Source: Chitinophagaceae bacterium
GTDB taxonomy: Bacteria > Bacteroidota > Bacteroidia > Chitinophagales > Chitinophagaceae
Length of the DNA: 64,000 nucleotides
Direction of reading: 5' to 3'
Assembly (NCBI GenBank): GCA_021151685.1
Contig: JAGKWS010000005.1
Location: 10,598 to 74,597 of the forward strand
A model generated the notes under the pieces. The model was given only the letters and a program-made list of their open reading frames with translations. It had not been told where the DNA came from and did no database searches. Of this stretch, positions 8,551 through 17,399 are shown one piece after another; position 1 is the stretch's first letter; the number at the start of each line of letters is the position of its first letter. Made by a program: the position numbers and the translations under genes.

Positions 8551-10212
8551 ATGACTCCGGACAATAAATATGCAAACAATATAATTGTTAAGTTTGCTTC
8601 AGTACTTACCATTTTGGCACTGGTCATATATCTGGGTGTGGTGCTTTGGTACAAACCATGGGTAGATTGCGACTTGATGGAAGGCGTTTTTTCGCTGAAC
8701 AACTACCTGAACGGACTGGGTTTTCATCAGGTATTTTACATAGGTGCTAATTATCGTATTCAGCCCGAGATTCTATCTTATTGGGCTCCGGGTCAATACG
8801 TGTACACTTGGCTTATTGCACAGTTGCTGCATACAAACCTTTCCATTGGCCTTATTGTTACCAATATTATATTTCTGGCAACAGGATTGGTGGGGTATTA
8901 CTACCTTCTTCGTCATTTCGGTTTTGGCAAAGCAGTTATTGTTTTCTCCATATTTATGCTTGTTGCCCAGCGATTTTTCAATGGCCTGATATTGAAAATG
9001 GCCACTGCCGATGTGTTCCTCATTGTATTTGCGGTATATACTATACTACTACAAGAGAAGTATCATGCAGCAACACGCACCAGCACCCGTACATATATCC
9101 TTTTACTACTTTTTTTATGCTGCTTGTCAGGGCTTTTTGCAAAGAACAGTTTTCTGTTGTTCGTTATTTCATCGTCAGTTTTTTATTTCATCTATTACTT
9201 CATTAGCATATGGAAAGACCGTAGCACTGGTAGTTTCTTTGGCAAGCTTGTCAGAATCAGCCTACCGGGTATTGTAGGGGCTACATCGGCACTTATTTTT
9301 CATTTTTCGTTATATGCCCGAAGTCGAATACCTTTTGATCCTAAAGACCATGCTACAACATTACAGTTAACCCCACTTAAATTGCTGAATATTGTCATTA
9401 AGCCAGCCGTTCAGTCTTTAGGGTCATTGTTCACATTCGATGCGTTTCTATTTCGAATACCATCTCCCAAGAATAGCTACTTTGCCTTCCTTACAGACTT
9501 TACCTGGCAGGGTATTATTGCCAGCATACTCATTCTAATTCCATTGTTGTGGGCAATTTACAATTATACAATTGTGCATAAAAAGTCGCTCTTTACATGG
9601 TTGGCAATATCTGTCGCGCTCTTTTATCTACTCTTCTTTTCTGCAGCTATAGTGCGTCAGTCCGAGGTATATGCCGAAGACCGTCTGTTCTTGCCCATGA
9701 TGTTGCTACTAATGCCCATCTATGCCACAGCTATACTTTATGGCAAAAATGCCTATAGAATACCTATGATTATGTTCTTTGTAGTATCGGTTGGCTTTTC
9801 GGCATTAGCCATACCCAATACTATCAAATACTACCATAAAAGCGGCATCGTTAAACGAAAAGATATTATCAGTGGGTTTCAGATACACTCTGAAACAGAA
9901 GACATGAAGCAATTGGAAAAACTGGGCAAAGACCTCACAGCCGGTTACCCTTCCGGCAATTTGCTGATTACTAAGTCTACTACCCAGTTTTTCCTTGTTC
10001 AGGCCAATTTGCCTTCAATGTCTCTGGAGTTGGATATTCTGGATAATATTGACTCATTCGTCAATGTCAATCATGCGTTTCTTACCAGCCATCATTTTGA
10101 TTATATGTCGGTAGTAGCACCAATAAATAAGCCATTACAAACCGGCAACCAGAAAATTGTAATGAAACAAGAATATGGCCCTTACAGACTCTATGTAATA
10201 GCCCTACCATAA
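8551..10212 (+). CDS. Polytopic membrane protein, possible GT-C-type glycosyltransferase
   Basis: 553 residues with a hydrophobic N-terminal helix, about ten further membrane helices and a soluble C-terminal part (about 440-553). An acidic pair follows the first helix (VDCDLMEG), the place where GT-C glycosyltransferases carry their catalytic Asp or Glu. Otherwise no diagnostic motif is seen, so this is only a suggestion. It is the third gene of a same-strand cluster with two acyltransferase 3 genes, which supports a role in surface glycan assembly. A rho-independent terminator follows its stop codon directly, marking the end of the transcription unit. Confidence 0.7.
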   Translation: MTPDNKYANNIIVKFASVLTILALVIYLGVVLWYKPWVDCDLMEGVFSLNNYLNGLGFHQVFYIGANYRIQPEILSYWAPGQYVYTWLIAQLLHTNLSIGLIVTNIIFLATGLVGYYYLLRHFGFGKAVIVFSIFMLVAQRFFNGLILKMATADVFLIVFAVYTILLQEKYHAATRTSTRTYILLLLFLCCLSGLFAKNSFLLFVISSSVFYFIYYFISIWKDRSTGSFFGKLVRISLPGIVGATSALIFHFSLYARSRIPFDPKDHATTLQLTPLKLLNIVIKPAVQSLGSLFTFDAFLFRIPSPKNSYFAFLTDFTWQGIIASILILIPLLWAIYNYTIVHKKSLFTWLAISVALFYLLFFSAAIVRQSEVYAEDRLFLPMMLLLMPIYATAILYGKNAYRIPMIMFFVVSVGFSALAIPNTIKYYHKSGIVKRKDIISGFQIHSETEDMKQLEKLGKDLTAGYPSGNLLITKSTTQFFLVQANLPSMSLELDILDNIDSFVNVNHAFLTSHHFDYMSVVAPINKPLQTGNQKIVMKQEYGPYRLYVIALP

Positions 10213-10240
10213 AAAAGCCACCAACATGTGGTGGCTTTTT
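10212..10240. terminator. Bidirectional rho-independent terminator
   Basis: 12-bp perfect stem (10212-10223 / 10229-10240) with A run on the left and T run on the right, between the plus-strand membrane protein gene and the convergent minus-strand gene ending at 10330. Confidence 0.85.
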
Positions 10241-10329
10241 GCCCGAATAAAAACGCTCAACTATTATTGCGGGGTAAGGTTCTGCAAAACTGTACATCTT
10301 TGCAACGGGAGGACAATGAGAAATGTTAT

Positions 10330-10797
10330 TCAGGATACTTGTACCTGTGTTTTTACAAAGTTTTCCAACTTGCGTACATAATCGAAGTAGCCTCGCTGCA
10401 TGCGCACCCAAAATGCACCAAATACCAGAAAACTGGCACCAAAAAGCAGATAGGTGATGTGTGGCTCGCCACCTAGAAGAAAGAGGACGAGTGCTGCAGC
10501 AAACAAAAAAGCGCAAAACAACATAATGAGTAGCGGACCTCCGTAGTCTATCACCCTTATTTTAGAGGTGAGTACTACTTTGTTCTGATTCCCCTCTGTA
10601 ACAACGTCTACATCGGTAATGGGCAATGTTTTTATTTCATCAAGGTATTCAGTGTGGGGGGCAATTTTTAATAGTGTCTCCTGGTCGTACACCTCAAAGT
10701 CGAGGTCGTGAATTTTGATGTGCTTTCCTGCAAGGCGGTTCATGAATGCCTCTTTTGTAAGCGGGAGCGGATACTTACGTACTCTTGTGAAAATCAT
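10330..10797 (-). CDS. Hypothetical membrane protein with two adjacent transmembrane helices
   Basis: 155 residues that I do not recognise. The N-terminal 80 residues look soluble (KHIKIHDLDFEVYD, then a stretch rich in Asp, Val and Thr). Two closely spaced hydrophobic helices follow (about 87-108 and 113-130) with a short loop between them, then a basic tail RMQRGYFDYVRKLENF. This topology places both ends in the cytoplasm. The gene stands alone, facing the terminator at 10212-10240. Its upstream region (10798-11069) is long and AT-rich. No partner genes suggest a function. Confidence 0.65.
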   Translation of the reverse strand: MIFTRVRKYPLPLTKEAFMNRLAGKHIKIHDLDFEVYDQETLLKIAPHTEYLDEIKTLPITDVDVVTEGNQNKVVLTSKIRVIDYGGPLLIMLFCAFLFAAALVLFLLGGEPHITYLLFGASFLVFGAFWVRMQRGYFDYVRKLENFVKTQVQVS

Positions 10798-11069
10798 AAA
10801 ACAAGTTTTTCAGGTGAACAATCATATATAACAGACACACAAACTGTGCCAAAAGTTTGTTTTTAGAAAAATAATTTTTGGGTTAACCTAATTTTTACAC
10901 CCACAAGCTATTTATTGTCTTCAAACAGTTGTTTTAACACAATTTTAATCGAATTTATTAACTACTGGGTAAAATTCAAAAAACACGATGCATTATTTTT
11001 TTTACAAAAACGTGTATTTACATCAAATATTTTCACAACTAACAGAAATACAATGAGATAGCACAAAAA
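10798..11069. other. AT-rich intergenic region
   Basis: No gene seen. It should contain the promoter of the minus-strand gene starting at 10797, but no exact TAnnTTTG was found on that strand. Long A and T runs dominate. Confidence 0.4.
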
Positions 11070-11109
11070 AAGAAAAAGCAGGTTGACGTGTGCCAACCTG
11101 CTTTTTCTT
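11070..11109 (-). terminator. Rho-independent terminator of the choice-of-anchor L gene
   Basis: 16-bp perfect stem (11070-11085 / 11094-11109) with an 8-nt loop. Read on the minus strand it is followed by a run of T residues. It lies 26 bp beyond the stop codon of the gene ending at 11135. Confidence 0.85.
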
Positions 11110-11134
11110 GCGGTTACTATAACAAACAGCTATT

Positions 11135-13822
11135 CTACCGTATCAGCGTCACATCACCCTTGTATATTTTCTCGGGCTCGCCGGGTTTACCCAGTATTAC
11201 CACGTAGTGATATACTCCCATCTCTGCCGGTTTGTTGTTGTAGGTACCATCCCACCCCTGCCGCTCGCCGGTTTTGTGATGATACACCACCTCGCCCCAA
11301 CGATTGTATACCTTAAAGTCTACAATGGTTTGGTAACTGATGCCTCTGATTCGGAAGATATCGTTTAGCCCATCTCCGTTGGGGGTAAATGCCGTAGGCA
11401 CAAACTCGGTCATATCTATATCTACACCTATTTCTACACTGGCCGAGTCTACACAGCCCCATGTATTCATACCATATACCTTGTAGGTGGTAGTAGCCAG
11501 TGGGCGTGCTATAGGATTGTTGATGTTGTTATTGGTGAGCGTACCATCGTTAGGTGTCCATGTATACAGCAGGTAATCGGGGCTCAACCTGATTGCTGTT
11601 AGCTGAATCTCGGAACCATAGGGTATTACCGAATTACCGGGTTCTATAGCAATCTTTACCGGTGGTGCTACGGTAATAGACAGGCTGTCTTCCCATGTGC
11701 AGGTAGGCAGGGCGGTTTGCACCATTACCTTGTACTTATATACGCCTGGCACCATAGTAAAGAAGCTTGGCGATAGACTGGTATCGGCACCCAAAAGGTG
11801 GTCTGTGGGGGTCCATGTATGTGTATAGGCAAGATCGCCGGGGGTATACATTACATTTAGTGGCATTGGCACCCCTATGCATACAGTGGTGTCGCCCGTC
11901 AGTATGTTCACTCGTGGGTTCCAAGTGGTGTACTTTATGGTATGCGATACATCGGGGCAACCAGGGTAGTGTGCAGTTACCGTATATATCACCTCGGCCG
12001 GCGGATATGGTGGTGATACAACGGGCAGAAAAATATTGGGGTCCGAGATTGATGTATTGCCCGCAGAACCATCCCATGTGTAGGAAAACTCGGTATCGCC
12101 TATGCCACGAATCTGGTAACTACCGGGAGGATAGCAAACAATAGTGTCCAAACTCAACAGTTGGAAATCGTTGGGCAGTACATGCAGGAAGATGGTATCG
12201 GTAGCACTGCAACCGGGCACGGGCGCACTCACAGTCACATACTGCCAGCGGTCTATGCTGTCGCCGGGGGTGAATATAGGGTTGGCTATTGATGGATTGT
12301 TGAGGTATGTTGCCGGGTTCCACGAATAGGTGTAGGGTATACCCATGGGTGTTGCGGTAACCTGTAGCTGTAGTGGTGTACCCTGGCAGGTTATCTGCAC
12401 ATCGGGGCCGGCATTGAGCACCGGCCGCTCATATACAGTTATGGTAATTCTGTCGCGCGAGGGGCTACAACCCGGAAACGTACCTGTAACCGAATACGTG
12501 GTGGTAACGGTAGGTGTAGCTATCACCGGCCCTATAATGGTAGAGGTACTAAGGGTGGTAGTGGGTGTCCACGAATAGGTGAGTAATGTATCGCCGGTGG
12601 CGGCAATGGTTACATACTGCCCCTGGCAAATAGCGGTGTCTGGTGTGATGATATTGAGTCTGAAAGAATCGAGAATAGTGAGCATGGCACTATCTATAAC
12701 GGTAGGTACACCGCCACAACTGTAAGGTGCCAATATCAGCAACTTCACCACCTTGGGGCCTGTGGGCGGTACTACAAGGCCATGTATCAGCAAATCCTGG
12801 TCTGTGGCACCTGCGGGTATCACTACACTGTCGGTTATCCATGTATAGTCGTAGCCATTTACAGCACTGCCACCAACTATGAATTTTATAGTGAATGGGT
12901 TGGTAAGGCTACCACTGCGGCGAAAAACAAACTTGCCCGGCAAACAACCCCGTACACAATACTGGCCAGTGGCAGTATCAAGCGGATTCATCCCGATAGG
13001 GTTTACAGAAATAGAGGTAGATGAAAGGCTGCCGGCCTCCAAAAACACCCCCGAGTCGTAGATACCATCATTCGCATCTGACACACCTATTTTCAGGTGA
13101 AAGGTATCGCAGGGTATCACTCGGGCCACAGCCTGCAACCCGGTGGTAAGGCCATCGTAAGTAATAAGGGTGCCGGTAACATTGTTTACATAGTAGGTGC
13201 AAAATGGCGAGCCGAGGCCTAATGCTGTACATGTAGATAATGGCCAACCCGCCGAAGCCCCACAATTGATACTATTGATGCATACAGGAATAGTGGTGCC
13301 TGGTACCATGGCAATGTTGGTTGGCGTAGCATAACCGGGGCCAGAGATAAAGAAGCCAAAAGGGTCGTTGTAGGGCGAGCAGGAATAGCTTGGGTACTCT
13401 TCTGACCCAAAAATATAGTTGAACCGAATAGTATCACCCGCAGGCATAAAATCGAAATCGAGCAGACAGGCATTGAAAGTAGTACTACCTGCCAGCGTTG
13501 TAAGCATAGGATGACCGGGGGCACCATTGTCGACCGAAGCAAAAAAACCACCGGGCCCGGCGGCATCGGTAGCCAAACCACTGGTAAGCACTACTCCCTC
13601 GTTAAAGACAGCAGGCGATGTAACCGTATTGGTAAATGTACCTTCTGCCGTAGGCGGACAAGTGAGCACAGCATTCATACCTATTACCCCGGGGCCCAGC
13701 AATTTGTTCATAAGTGCGGTAGCTGTTGCCGATGGGGTTACAACAATTTGTGCCTTGCCTGCCAGCGGCATCAGCAACATAGAGAAGGCCAACAAACGCA
13801 ATGAAGCGTACAACTTTTTCAT
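11135..13822 (-). CDS. Secreted choice-of-anchor L protein with gliding-motility-type C-terminal (T9SS type B) domain
   Basis: 895 residues from ATG at 13822, which gives a signal peptide (MKKLYASLRLLAFSMLLMPLAGKAQ); an ATG seven codons earlier is in frame but less likely. Residues about 28-250 match choice-of-anchor L domains (NTVTSPAVFNEGVVLTSG, then NYIFGSEEYPSYSCSPYNDPFGFFISGPG). The middle is a series of Ig/PKD-like beta domains with repeated YSWTP and YTWT motifs. The last about 90 residues are a CHU_C / gliding-motility-associated domain: PTAFTPNGDGLNDIF, then VYNRWGEVVYH and GVYHYVV. This ending directs T9SS export with type B sorting. The protein is probably cell-surface bound and adhesive. 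It is a single-gene unit with its own terminator. Confidence 0.87.
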   Translation of the reverse strand: MKKLYASLRLLAFSMLLMPLAGKAQIVVTPSATATALMNKLLGPGVIGMNAVLTCPPTAEGTFTNTVTSPAVFNEGVVLTSGLATDAAGPGGFFASVDNGAPGHPMLTTLAGSTTFNACLLDFDFMPAGDTIRFNYIFGSEEYPSYSCSPYNDPFGFFISGPGYATPTNIAMVPGTTIPVCINSINCGASAGWPLSTCTALGLGSPFCTYYVNNVTGTLITYDGLTTGLQAVARVIPCDTFHLKIGVSDANDGIYDSGVFLEAGSLSSTSISVNPIGMNPLDTATGQYCVRGCLPGKFVFRRSGSLTNPFTIKFIVGGSAVNGYDYTWITDSVVIPAGATDQDLLIHGLVVPPTGPKVVKLLILAPYSCGGVPTVIDSAMLTILDSFRLNIITPDTAICQGQYVTIAATGDTLLTYSWTPTTTLSTSTIIGPVIATPTVTTTYSVTGTFPGCSPSRDRITITVYERPVLNAGPDVQITCQGTPLQLQVTATPMGIPYTYSWNPATYLNNPSIANPIFTPGDSIDRWQYVTVSAPVPGCSATDTIFLHVLPNDFQLLSLDTIVCYPPGSYQIRGIGDTEFSYTWDGSAGNTSISDPNIFLPVVSPPYPPAEVIYTVTAHYPGCPDVSHTIKYTTWNPRVNILTGDTTVCIGVPMPLNVMYTPGDLAYTHTWTPTDHLLGADTSLSPSFFTMVPGVYKYKVMVQTALPTCTWEDSLSITVAPPVKIAIEPGNSVIPYGSEIQLTAIRLSPDYLLYTWTPNDGTLTNNNINNPIARPLATTTYKVYGMNTWGCVDSASVEIGVDIDMTEFVPTAFTPNGDGLNDIFRIRGISYQTIVDFKVYNRWGEVVYHHKTGERQGWDGTYNNKPAEMGVYHYVVILGKPGEPEKIYKGDVTLIR

Positions 13823-14062
13823 AGAATAACGATTTTGATGCAAAAAGAGACTGTTAAGGTGTTTTTTTTGTTTGGGTATCCGATTATAGAACTGTAATAG
13901 TTATTAACCACTGGGGTATCTATGCCTATAAAGACATCATAATGAGAGGGATAGTTGGGCTGTCATGTCATTTTATCATATAAATTATGCCAAACTATGT
14001 GATTCGCTGATGTTCAGTACCCACCAATTTCTGTAAAGGGTGCCTACCCATAGGGTGGTTTA

Positions 14063-14070
14063 TATTTTTG
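14063..14070 (+). promoter_or_regulatory. -7 box (TATTTTTG) for the lipoprotein gene
   Basis: Exact TAnnTTTG match. The in-frame ATG at 14068 falls inside this element, which supports the later start at 14116 or 14125. Confidence 0.4.
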
Positions 14071-14115
14071 TACAAAATGCGCCAAATAAACAACGGCTAC
14101 CCTTATTTTGCATGT

Positions 14116-14991
14116 ATGAACATTATGAGGAAGCAAGATGCTTGGCTATTGTGTGCGCTGGCTATAATGGCATCGTGCGGTAGTGCCAAAAATGGAGGCA
14201 AATCTGGCAGTGCCGTAGCAGGCACATGGCAAGCAGAGCCCATAAAGATAGATGGAGACTGTACCGACTGGCCATCGCCCTACCCCAACTATGATGCAAA
14301 AGCAAAAATAGCCTATGCTACATCTAACGATGCCGAAAACCTGTACATCACCATCCAAACAGGCGACCCGCTGACGCAAATAAAAATGCTGAAACAGGGT
14401 ATGTCGGTAGCAATAGACACGGGTGGGCGCAAAGATGCTACGTTTGCTATCAACTATCCGTTGCAAAACACCGACGATCTTGCCGAACTGTTTGCACAAA
14501 GCGAGGCTCAGAATAGTGGCTCACCCACACTGAGCCGACAGTTTGAGCAAAAGCTGAAAAAAAGCCTTGATGGTGCCAATCAATATGCGCTGGAAGGCTT
14601 TGGTACTTGCAGCGGCGGCTATATGATTTCTCAGGAGGCCCCCTGCGGCATACGTATCAAGGCCGCTGTAGACGAGTATAAGCAACTGGTATGGGAAGCT
14701 GTGATACCTATGAAGGCCCTTTATGGCCACAACATTACCGCAAATGCAGCAGGAAGGGCCATTAGTGTATGCTACGCTATAAAAGGCTTTAAGGCACCAA
14801 GCACCAAGGGAGACAACAGCTCTATGCCCATGAACAACAACATGGGCCGGCAGGGTGGCATGGCTGGTGGCGGTATGAACAGTATGCCCATGGGTGCCTC
14901 AACAGTTAGCAAATCGGGCGGGCCCCTGGCCCACTTGTACGAGAGCACAAAGACATGGAAGTTTTTCTCTCTGGCAGGGCCGGGTAAGTGA
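14116..14991 (+). CDS. Predicted lipoprotein with CBM9-like domain
   Basis: 291 residues from ATG 14116 (14125 is also possible). The N-terminus has a short basic stretch, a hydrophobic core and a Cys (LAIMASC) that fits a permissive Bacteroidota lipobox, so the mature protein is probably lipid-anchored. The following 180 residues contain KIDGDCTDWPSPYPNYD and IAYATSNDAENLYITIQ. This is the pattern of family 9 carbohydrate-binding / DOMON-like beta-sandwich domains, where DGDxxDWP opens the domain. The C-terminal third includes a Met-, Asn- and Gly-rich stretch (about 240-275), probably flexible. It lies just upstream of the nuo operon but has a separate promoter region. Role unknown; sugar or heme binding is possible for this fold. 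Confidence 0.75.
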   Translation: MNIMRKQDAWLLCALAIMASCGSAKNGGKSGSAVAGTWQAEPIKIDGDCTDWPSPYPNYDAKAKIAYATSNDAENLYITIQTGDPLTQIKMLKQGMSVAIDTGGRKDATFAINYPLQNTDDLAELFAQSEAQNSGSPTLSRQFEQKLKKSLDGANQYALEGFGTCSGGYMISQEAPCGIRIKAAVDEYKQLVWEAVIPMKALYGHNITANAAGRAISVCYAIKGFKAPSTKGDNSSMPMNNNMGRQGGMAGGGMNSMPMGASTVSKSGGPLAHLYESTKTWKFFSLAGPGK

Positions 14992-15035
14992 TGCTATGTG
15001 TGCATAGCCAACGCTTATTGTTCGCTTTGTTTCAC

Positions 15036-15065
15036 TTGTATTTTCGCATCATAACCTTACCTTTG
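15036..15065 (+). promoter_or_regulatory. nuo operon promoter (TTG-N19-TACCTTTG)
   Basis: TTG at 15036-15038 and TACCTTTG at 15058-15065 are separated by exactly 19 bp, the spacing of the Bacteroidota primary sigma factor promoter. Transcription would start near 15071, giving a leader of about 42 nt before nuoA. Confidence 0.7.
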
Positions 15066-15112
15066 TCTGTTTTGATATTATATACTTTCAGCAATCAGGA
15101 AGCATACCATTT

Positions 15113-15499
15113 ATGAATGTACTATTGCAGGCAACCAATACGCCGTTCAACTATTTTCCCATTGCACTACAAATAGTAGTGGCCATAGGTTTTATAGTAG
15201 TAATGATGGGGGCAACACACATGCTGGGCCCCAAGCGCAGAACGCAGGACAAGCTCATCAACTTTGAAAGTGGTATCCCCTCGGTGGGCAATGCCCGCCA
15301 GCCCATGGGTATCAAGTACTTTTTGGTGGCCATCCTTTTTGTACTGTTCGATGTAGAAGTAATTTTCTTCTACCCATATGCGGTCAATTTCCGTCATTTG
15401 GGCAAGGAGGGCTTTATAGAAGTTTTGTTGTTTGTGGCTTTCTTCCTCTGCGGCTTCCTTTACATAGTAAAGAAAGGTGCATTGGATTGGGAAGACTAA
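15113..15499 (+). CDS. nuoA: NADH-quinone oxidoreductase subunit A
   Basis: 128 residues with three transmembrane helices and the conserved loop DKLINFESGIPSVGNARQPM between helices 1 and 2. Helix 2 contains FVLFDVEVIFFYPYA, whose acidic residues belong to the quinone-proximal part of complex I. Length is normal for NuoA. It is the first gene of the operon, 48 bp after a well-formed promoter. The subunit sits in the inner membrane at the junction of the peripheral and membrane arms. Confidence 0.97.
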   Translation: MNVLLQATNTPFNYFPIALQIVVAIGFIVVMMGATHMLGPKRRTQDKLINFESGIPSVGNARQPMGIKYFLVAILFVLFDVEVIFFYPYAVNFRHLGKEGFIEVLLFVAFFLCGFLYIVKKGALDWED

Positions 15500-15595
15500 A
15501 GCAAATACCGGCCTACGCCGGTAACCAGTGAGAGGAATTGTATCAGATAAACAAAAAAAACACCTTCGTAAAGAGGGTATGGGAGGGTTAGAGTT

Positions 15596-16159
15596 ATGCC
15601 TCGTCCGGTTCAGTACAATACGAACATCAAAATGGTAGAAATGCCTGCCGGTTATTCCGGCGAGGGCTTTCACGCAACGTCTTTCGACAAGGTGGTGGGC
15701 CTTGCCCGCGCCAATTCTCTGTGGCCATTGCCGTTTGCCACATCGTGCTGCGGTATAGAATTTATGGCCACCATGGGTTCCAACTACGATCTGTCGCGCT
15801 TTGGCTCTGAGCGTATGGGCTTTACGCCCCGCCAGTGCGATATGCTGCTGGTAGCCGGAACCATTGCCAAAAAAATGGCCCCCATTCTGCGCCAGGTGTA
15901 CCTGCAAATGGCCGAGCCCCGCTGGGTAATAGCCATAGGTGCATGCGCCAGCAGTGGAGGTATATTCGATTCTTACTCGGTACTGCAGGGTATAGACCAG
16001 GTAATACCTGTAGACGTGTATGTACCCGGTTGCCCGCCCAGACCAGAAGGCATACTGGATGGTATACTGAAGTTGCAGGATCTTGTACACAACGAGAGCC
16101 TGCGCCGCCGTACCAGCCCGGTGTACAAAGAGCTGATGACAAGCTATGGTATAGAATAG
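15596..16159 (+). CDS. nuoB: NADH-quinone oxidoreductase subunit B
   Basis: 187 residues. It carries the four Cys that bind cluster N2: the tandem pair in SCCGIEF, one in GACASSGG and one in PGCPPRPEG. N2 is the last iron-sulfur centre before quinone. The C-terminus (LMTSYGIE) is typical. It is separated from nuoA by 96 bp that include a small hairpin (15507-15522), which could be a processing or pausing site. A repeat-like GC-rich patch follows before nuoC. Confidence 0.97.
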   Translation: MPRPVQYNTNIKMVEMPAGYSGEGFHATSFDKVVGLARANSLWPLPFATSCCGIEFMATMGSNYDLSRFGSERMGFTPRQCDMLLVAGTIAKKMAPILRQVYLQMAEPRWVIAIGACASSGGIFDSYSVLQGIDQVIPVDVYVPGCPPRPEGILDGILKLQDLVHNESLRRRTSPVYKELMTSYGIE

Positions 16160-16160
16160 C

Positions 16161-16236
16161 CCCACCCGGCCTCCCCCAAGGGGAGGAGATGAAATGTGGC
16201 ATCATTATAAATTTCAAAAAAACCCCTTCCCCCCGG
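16161..16236. repeat. GC-rich intergenic palindromic element between nuoB and nuoC
   Basis: The 95-bp nuoB-nuoC spacer contains a 7-bp CCTCCCC/GGGGAGG hairpin at 16170-16186 and a second C/G-block motif (CCCCTTCCCCCCGGG, 16223-16237). It is unlike the flanking coding DNA. It resembles the short GC-rich palindromes dispersed in some Bacteroidota genomes, but a second copy elsewhere in this window was not found, so repeat status is inferred. Confidence 0.3.
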
Positions 16237-16254
16237 GAAATGGCAGGGCCAAAT

Positions 16255-16752
16255 ATGACCAACGAAATTCTGAAAGAAAGGCTTATTGACCGTTTCGGAG
16301 AAGAACTCTCGGAATGGGACGACCAATACGGGATGCTCTGCTTCAGAGCTCCGGCCGACAAGAATATAGAAGTAATGCGGTTTCTGTATGACGATGAAAC
16401 GCTGCGTTTCCGTTTCCTTACCGACCTTACCGGCGTGCATTACCCCGACCGAACCAATGAGGAACTGTGTGTGGTATACCACCTGCACAACCTTATAGAC
16501 AATGTGCGGCTGCGCTTTAAGGTATATGCACCGGTGGCAGCACCCGATGTGCCCACCGCTACAACAGTATTCTCTGGTGCAAACTGGATGGAGCGTGAAA
16601 CTTACGACTTCTTTGGTATCAACTTTGTTGGCCATCCCGAGCTGAAAAGAATACTGAACGTGGACGAGATGGACTACTTCCCGATGCGTAAGGAGTACCA
16701 GATGGAAGACCCTACACGCCGCGACAAGGACGACGAAATGTTTGGACGATAA
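16255..16752 (+). CDS. nuoC: NADH-quinone oxidoreductase subunit C
   Basis: 165 residues from ATG 16255. The frame stays open far upstream but reads through nuoB in another frame, and MTNEILKERL is the natural NuoC start. It contains LTDLTGVHYPDRTN, LRFKVYAP and the signature NWMERETYDFFGINFVGHPEL..., ending with the RKEYQMEDPTRRDKDD region. This is the peripheral-arm subunit that packs against NuoD near the quinone site. NuoC and NuoD are separate proteins here and their genes are split by a Uma2-type gene. Confidence 0.95.
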   Translation: MTNEILKERLIDRFGEELSEWDDQYGMLCFRAPADKNIEVMRFLYDDETLRFRFLTDLTGVHYPDRTNEELCVVYHLHNLIDNVRLRFKVYAPVAAPDVPTATTVFSGANWMERETYDFFGINFVGHPELKRILNVDEMDYFPMRKEYQMEDPTRRDKDDEMFGR

Positions 16753-16788
16753 AAAAACTATGTACCCGTGACGCTGCAGGAGCTGGAT

Positions 16789-17343
16789 ATGAACAAAACG
16801 TACACCTATGCCGACTACTTCCGGTGGAAACTGGAAGAGCGGGTAGAGCTGATTCGTGGGCGCATATTCGAAATGAGCCCGGCACCCAGCAGAAGGCAGC
16901 AGCAGATATCGGGCAACATTTTTTACGAACTGAAGCAATTTGTGCAGCGTGGCCCGTGCGAAGTGTACAGTGCCCCTTTCGATGTGAGGCTGCCCCGCAA
17001 GTCGGCCAGCGACATAGACATTACCACTGTGCTCCAACCCGATGTGTGTGTGGTGTGCGATGCCAGCAAACTGGATGAAAAAGGCTGTGTAGGCGCACCA
17101 GACATTGTAGTAGAAGTACTATCGCCGGGAAACAATGCCAAAGAGCTGAAAAATAAATATGAGGTGTACGAAGAAGCCGGAGTGCCGGAATATTGGGTGG
17201 TATCGCCACAAGACGAGACCGTTCTGGTATACACACTTACTGGCGGCAAGTACACAGCATCGCGAATGATGGTGGCCGGAGACAGCGTACATTCAACAGT
17301 ATTGAATGGGTTTTCGCTGGATGTGGCCCGGTTATTTGAATAG
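16789..17343 (+). CDS. Uma2 family (DUF820) putative restriction-endonuclease-fold protein
   Basis: 184 residues from ATG 16789, which has an AGGAG about 6 nt upstream; GTG at 16768 in the same frame is an alternative. It has the Uma2 pattern: ERVELIRGRIFEMSPAPSRRHQ-like opening (the Glu-Leu-Ile-x-Gly segment), PDVCVVCD, APDIVVEVLSPGN with the key Asp and Glu-x-Leu, then KYEVYEEAGVPEYWVV. The fold is a PD-(D/E)XK nuclease. The biological role of Uma2 proteins is unsettled. It is placed in the same direction between nuoC (36 bp) and nuoD (57 bp), so it should be co-transcribed with complex I genes. No complex I role is known, so this is probably an insertion into the operon. Confidence 0.88.
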   Translation: MNKTYTYADYFRWKLEERVELIRGRIFEMSPAPSRRQQQISGNIFYELKQFVQRGPCEVYSAPFDVRLPRKSASDIDITTVLQPDVCVVCDASKLDEKGCVGAPDIVVEVLSPGNNAKELKNKYEVYEEAGVPEYWVVSPQDETVLVYTLTGGKYTASRMMVAGDSVHSTVLNGFSLDVARLFE

Positions 17344-17399
17344 AAATTAAGAAAAAGCATTTGTAAATCAGGAAAAAGCTCCTGCGGGAGTTTGGGGTT

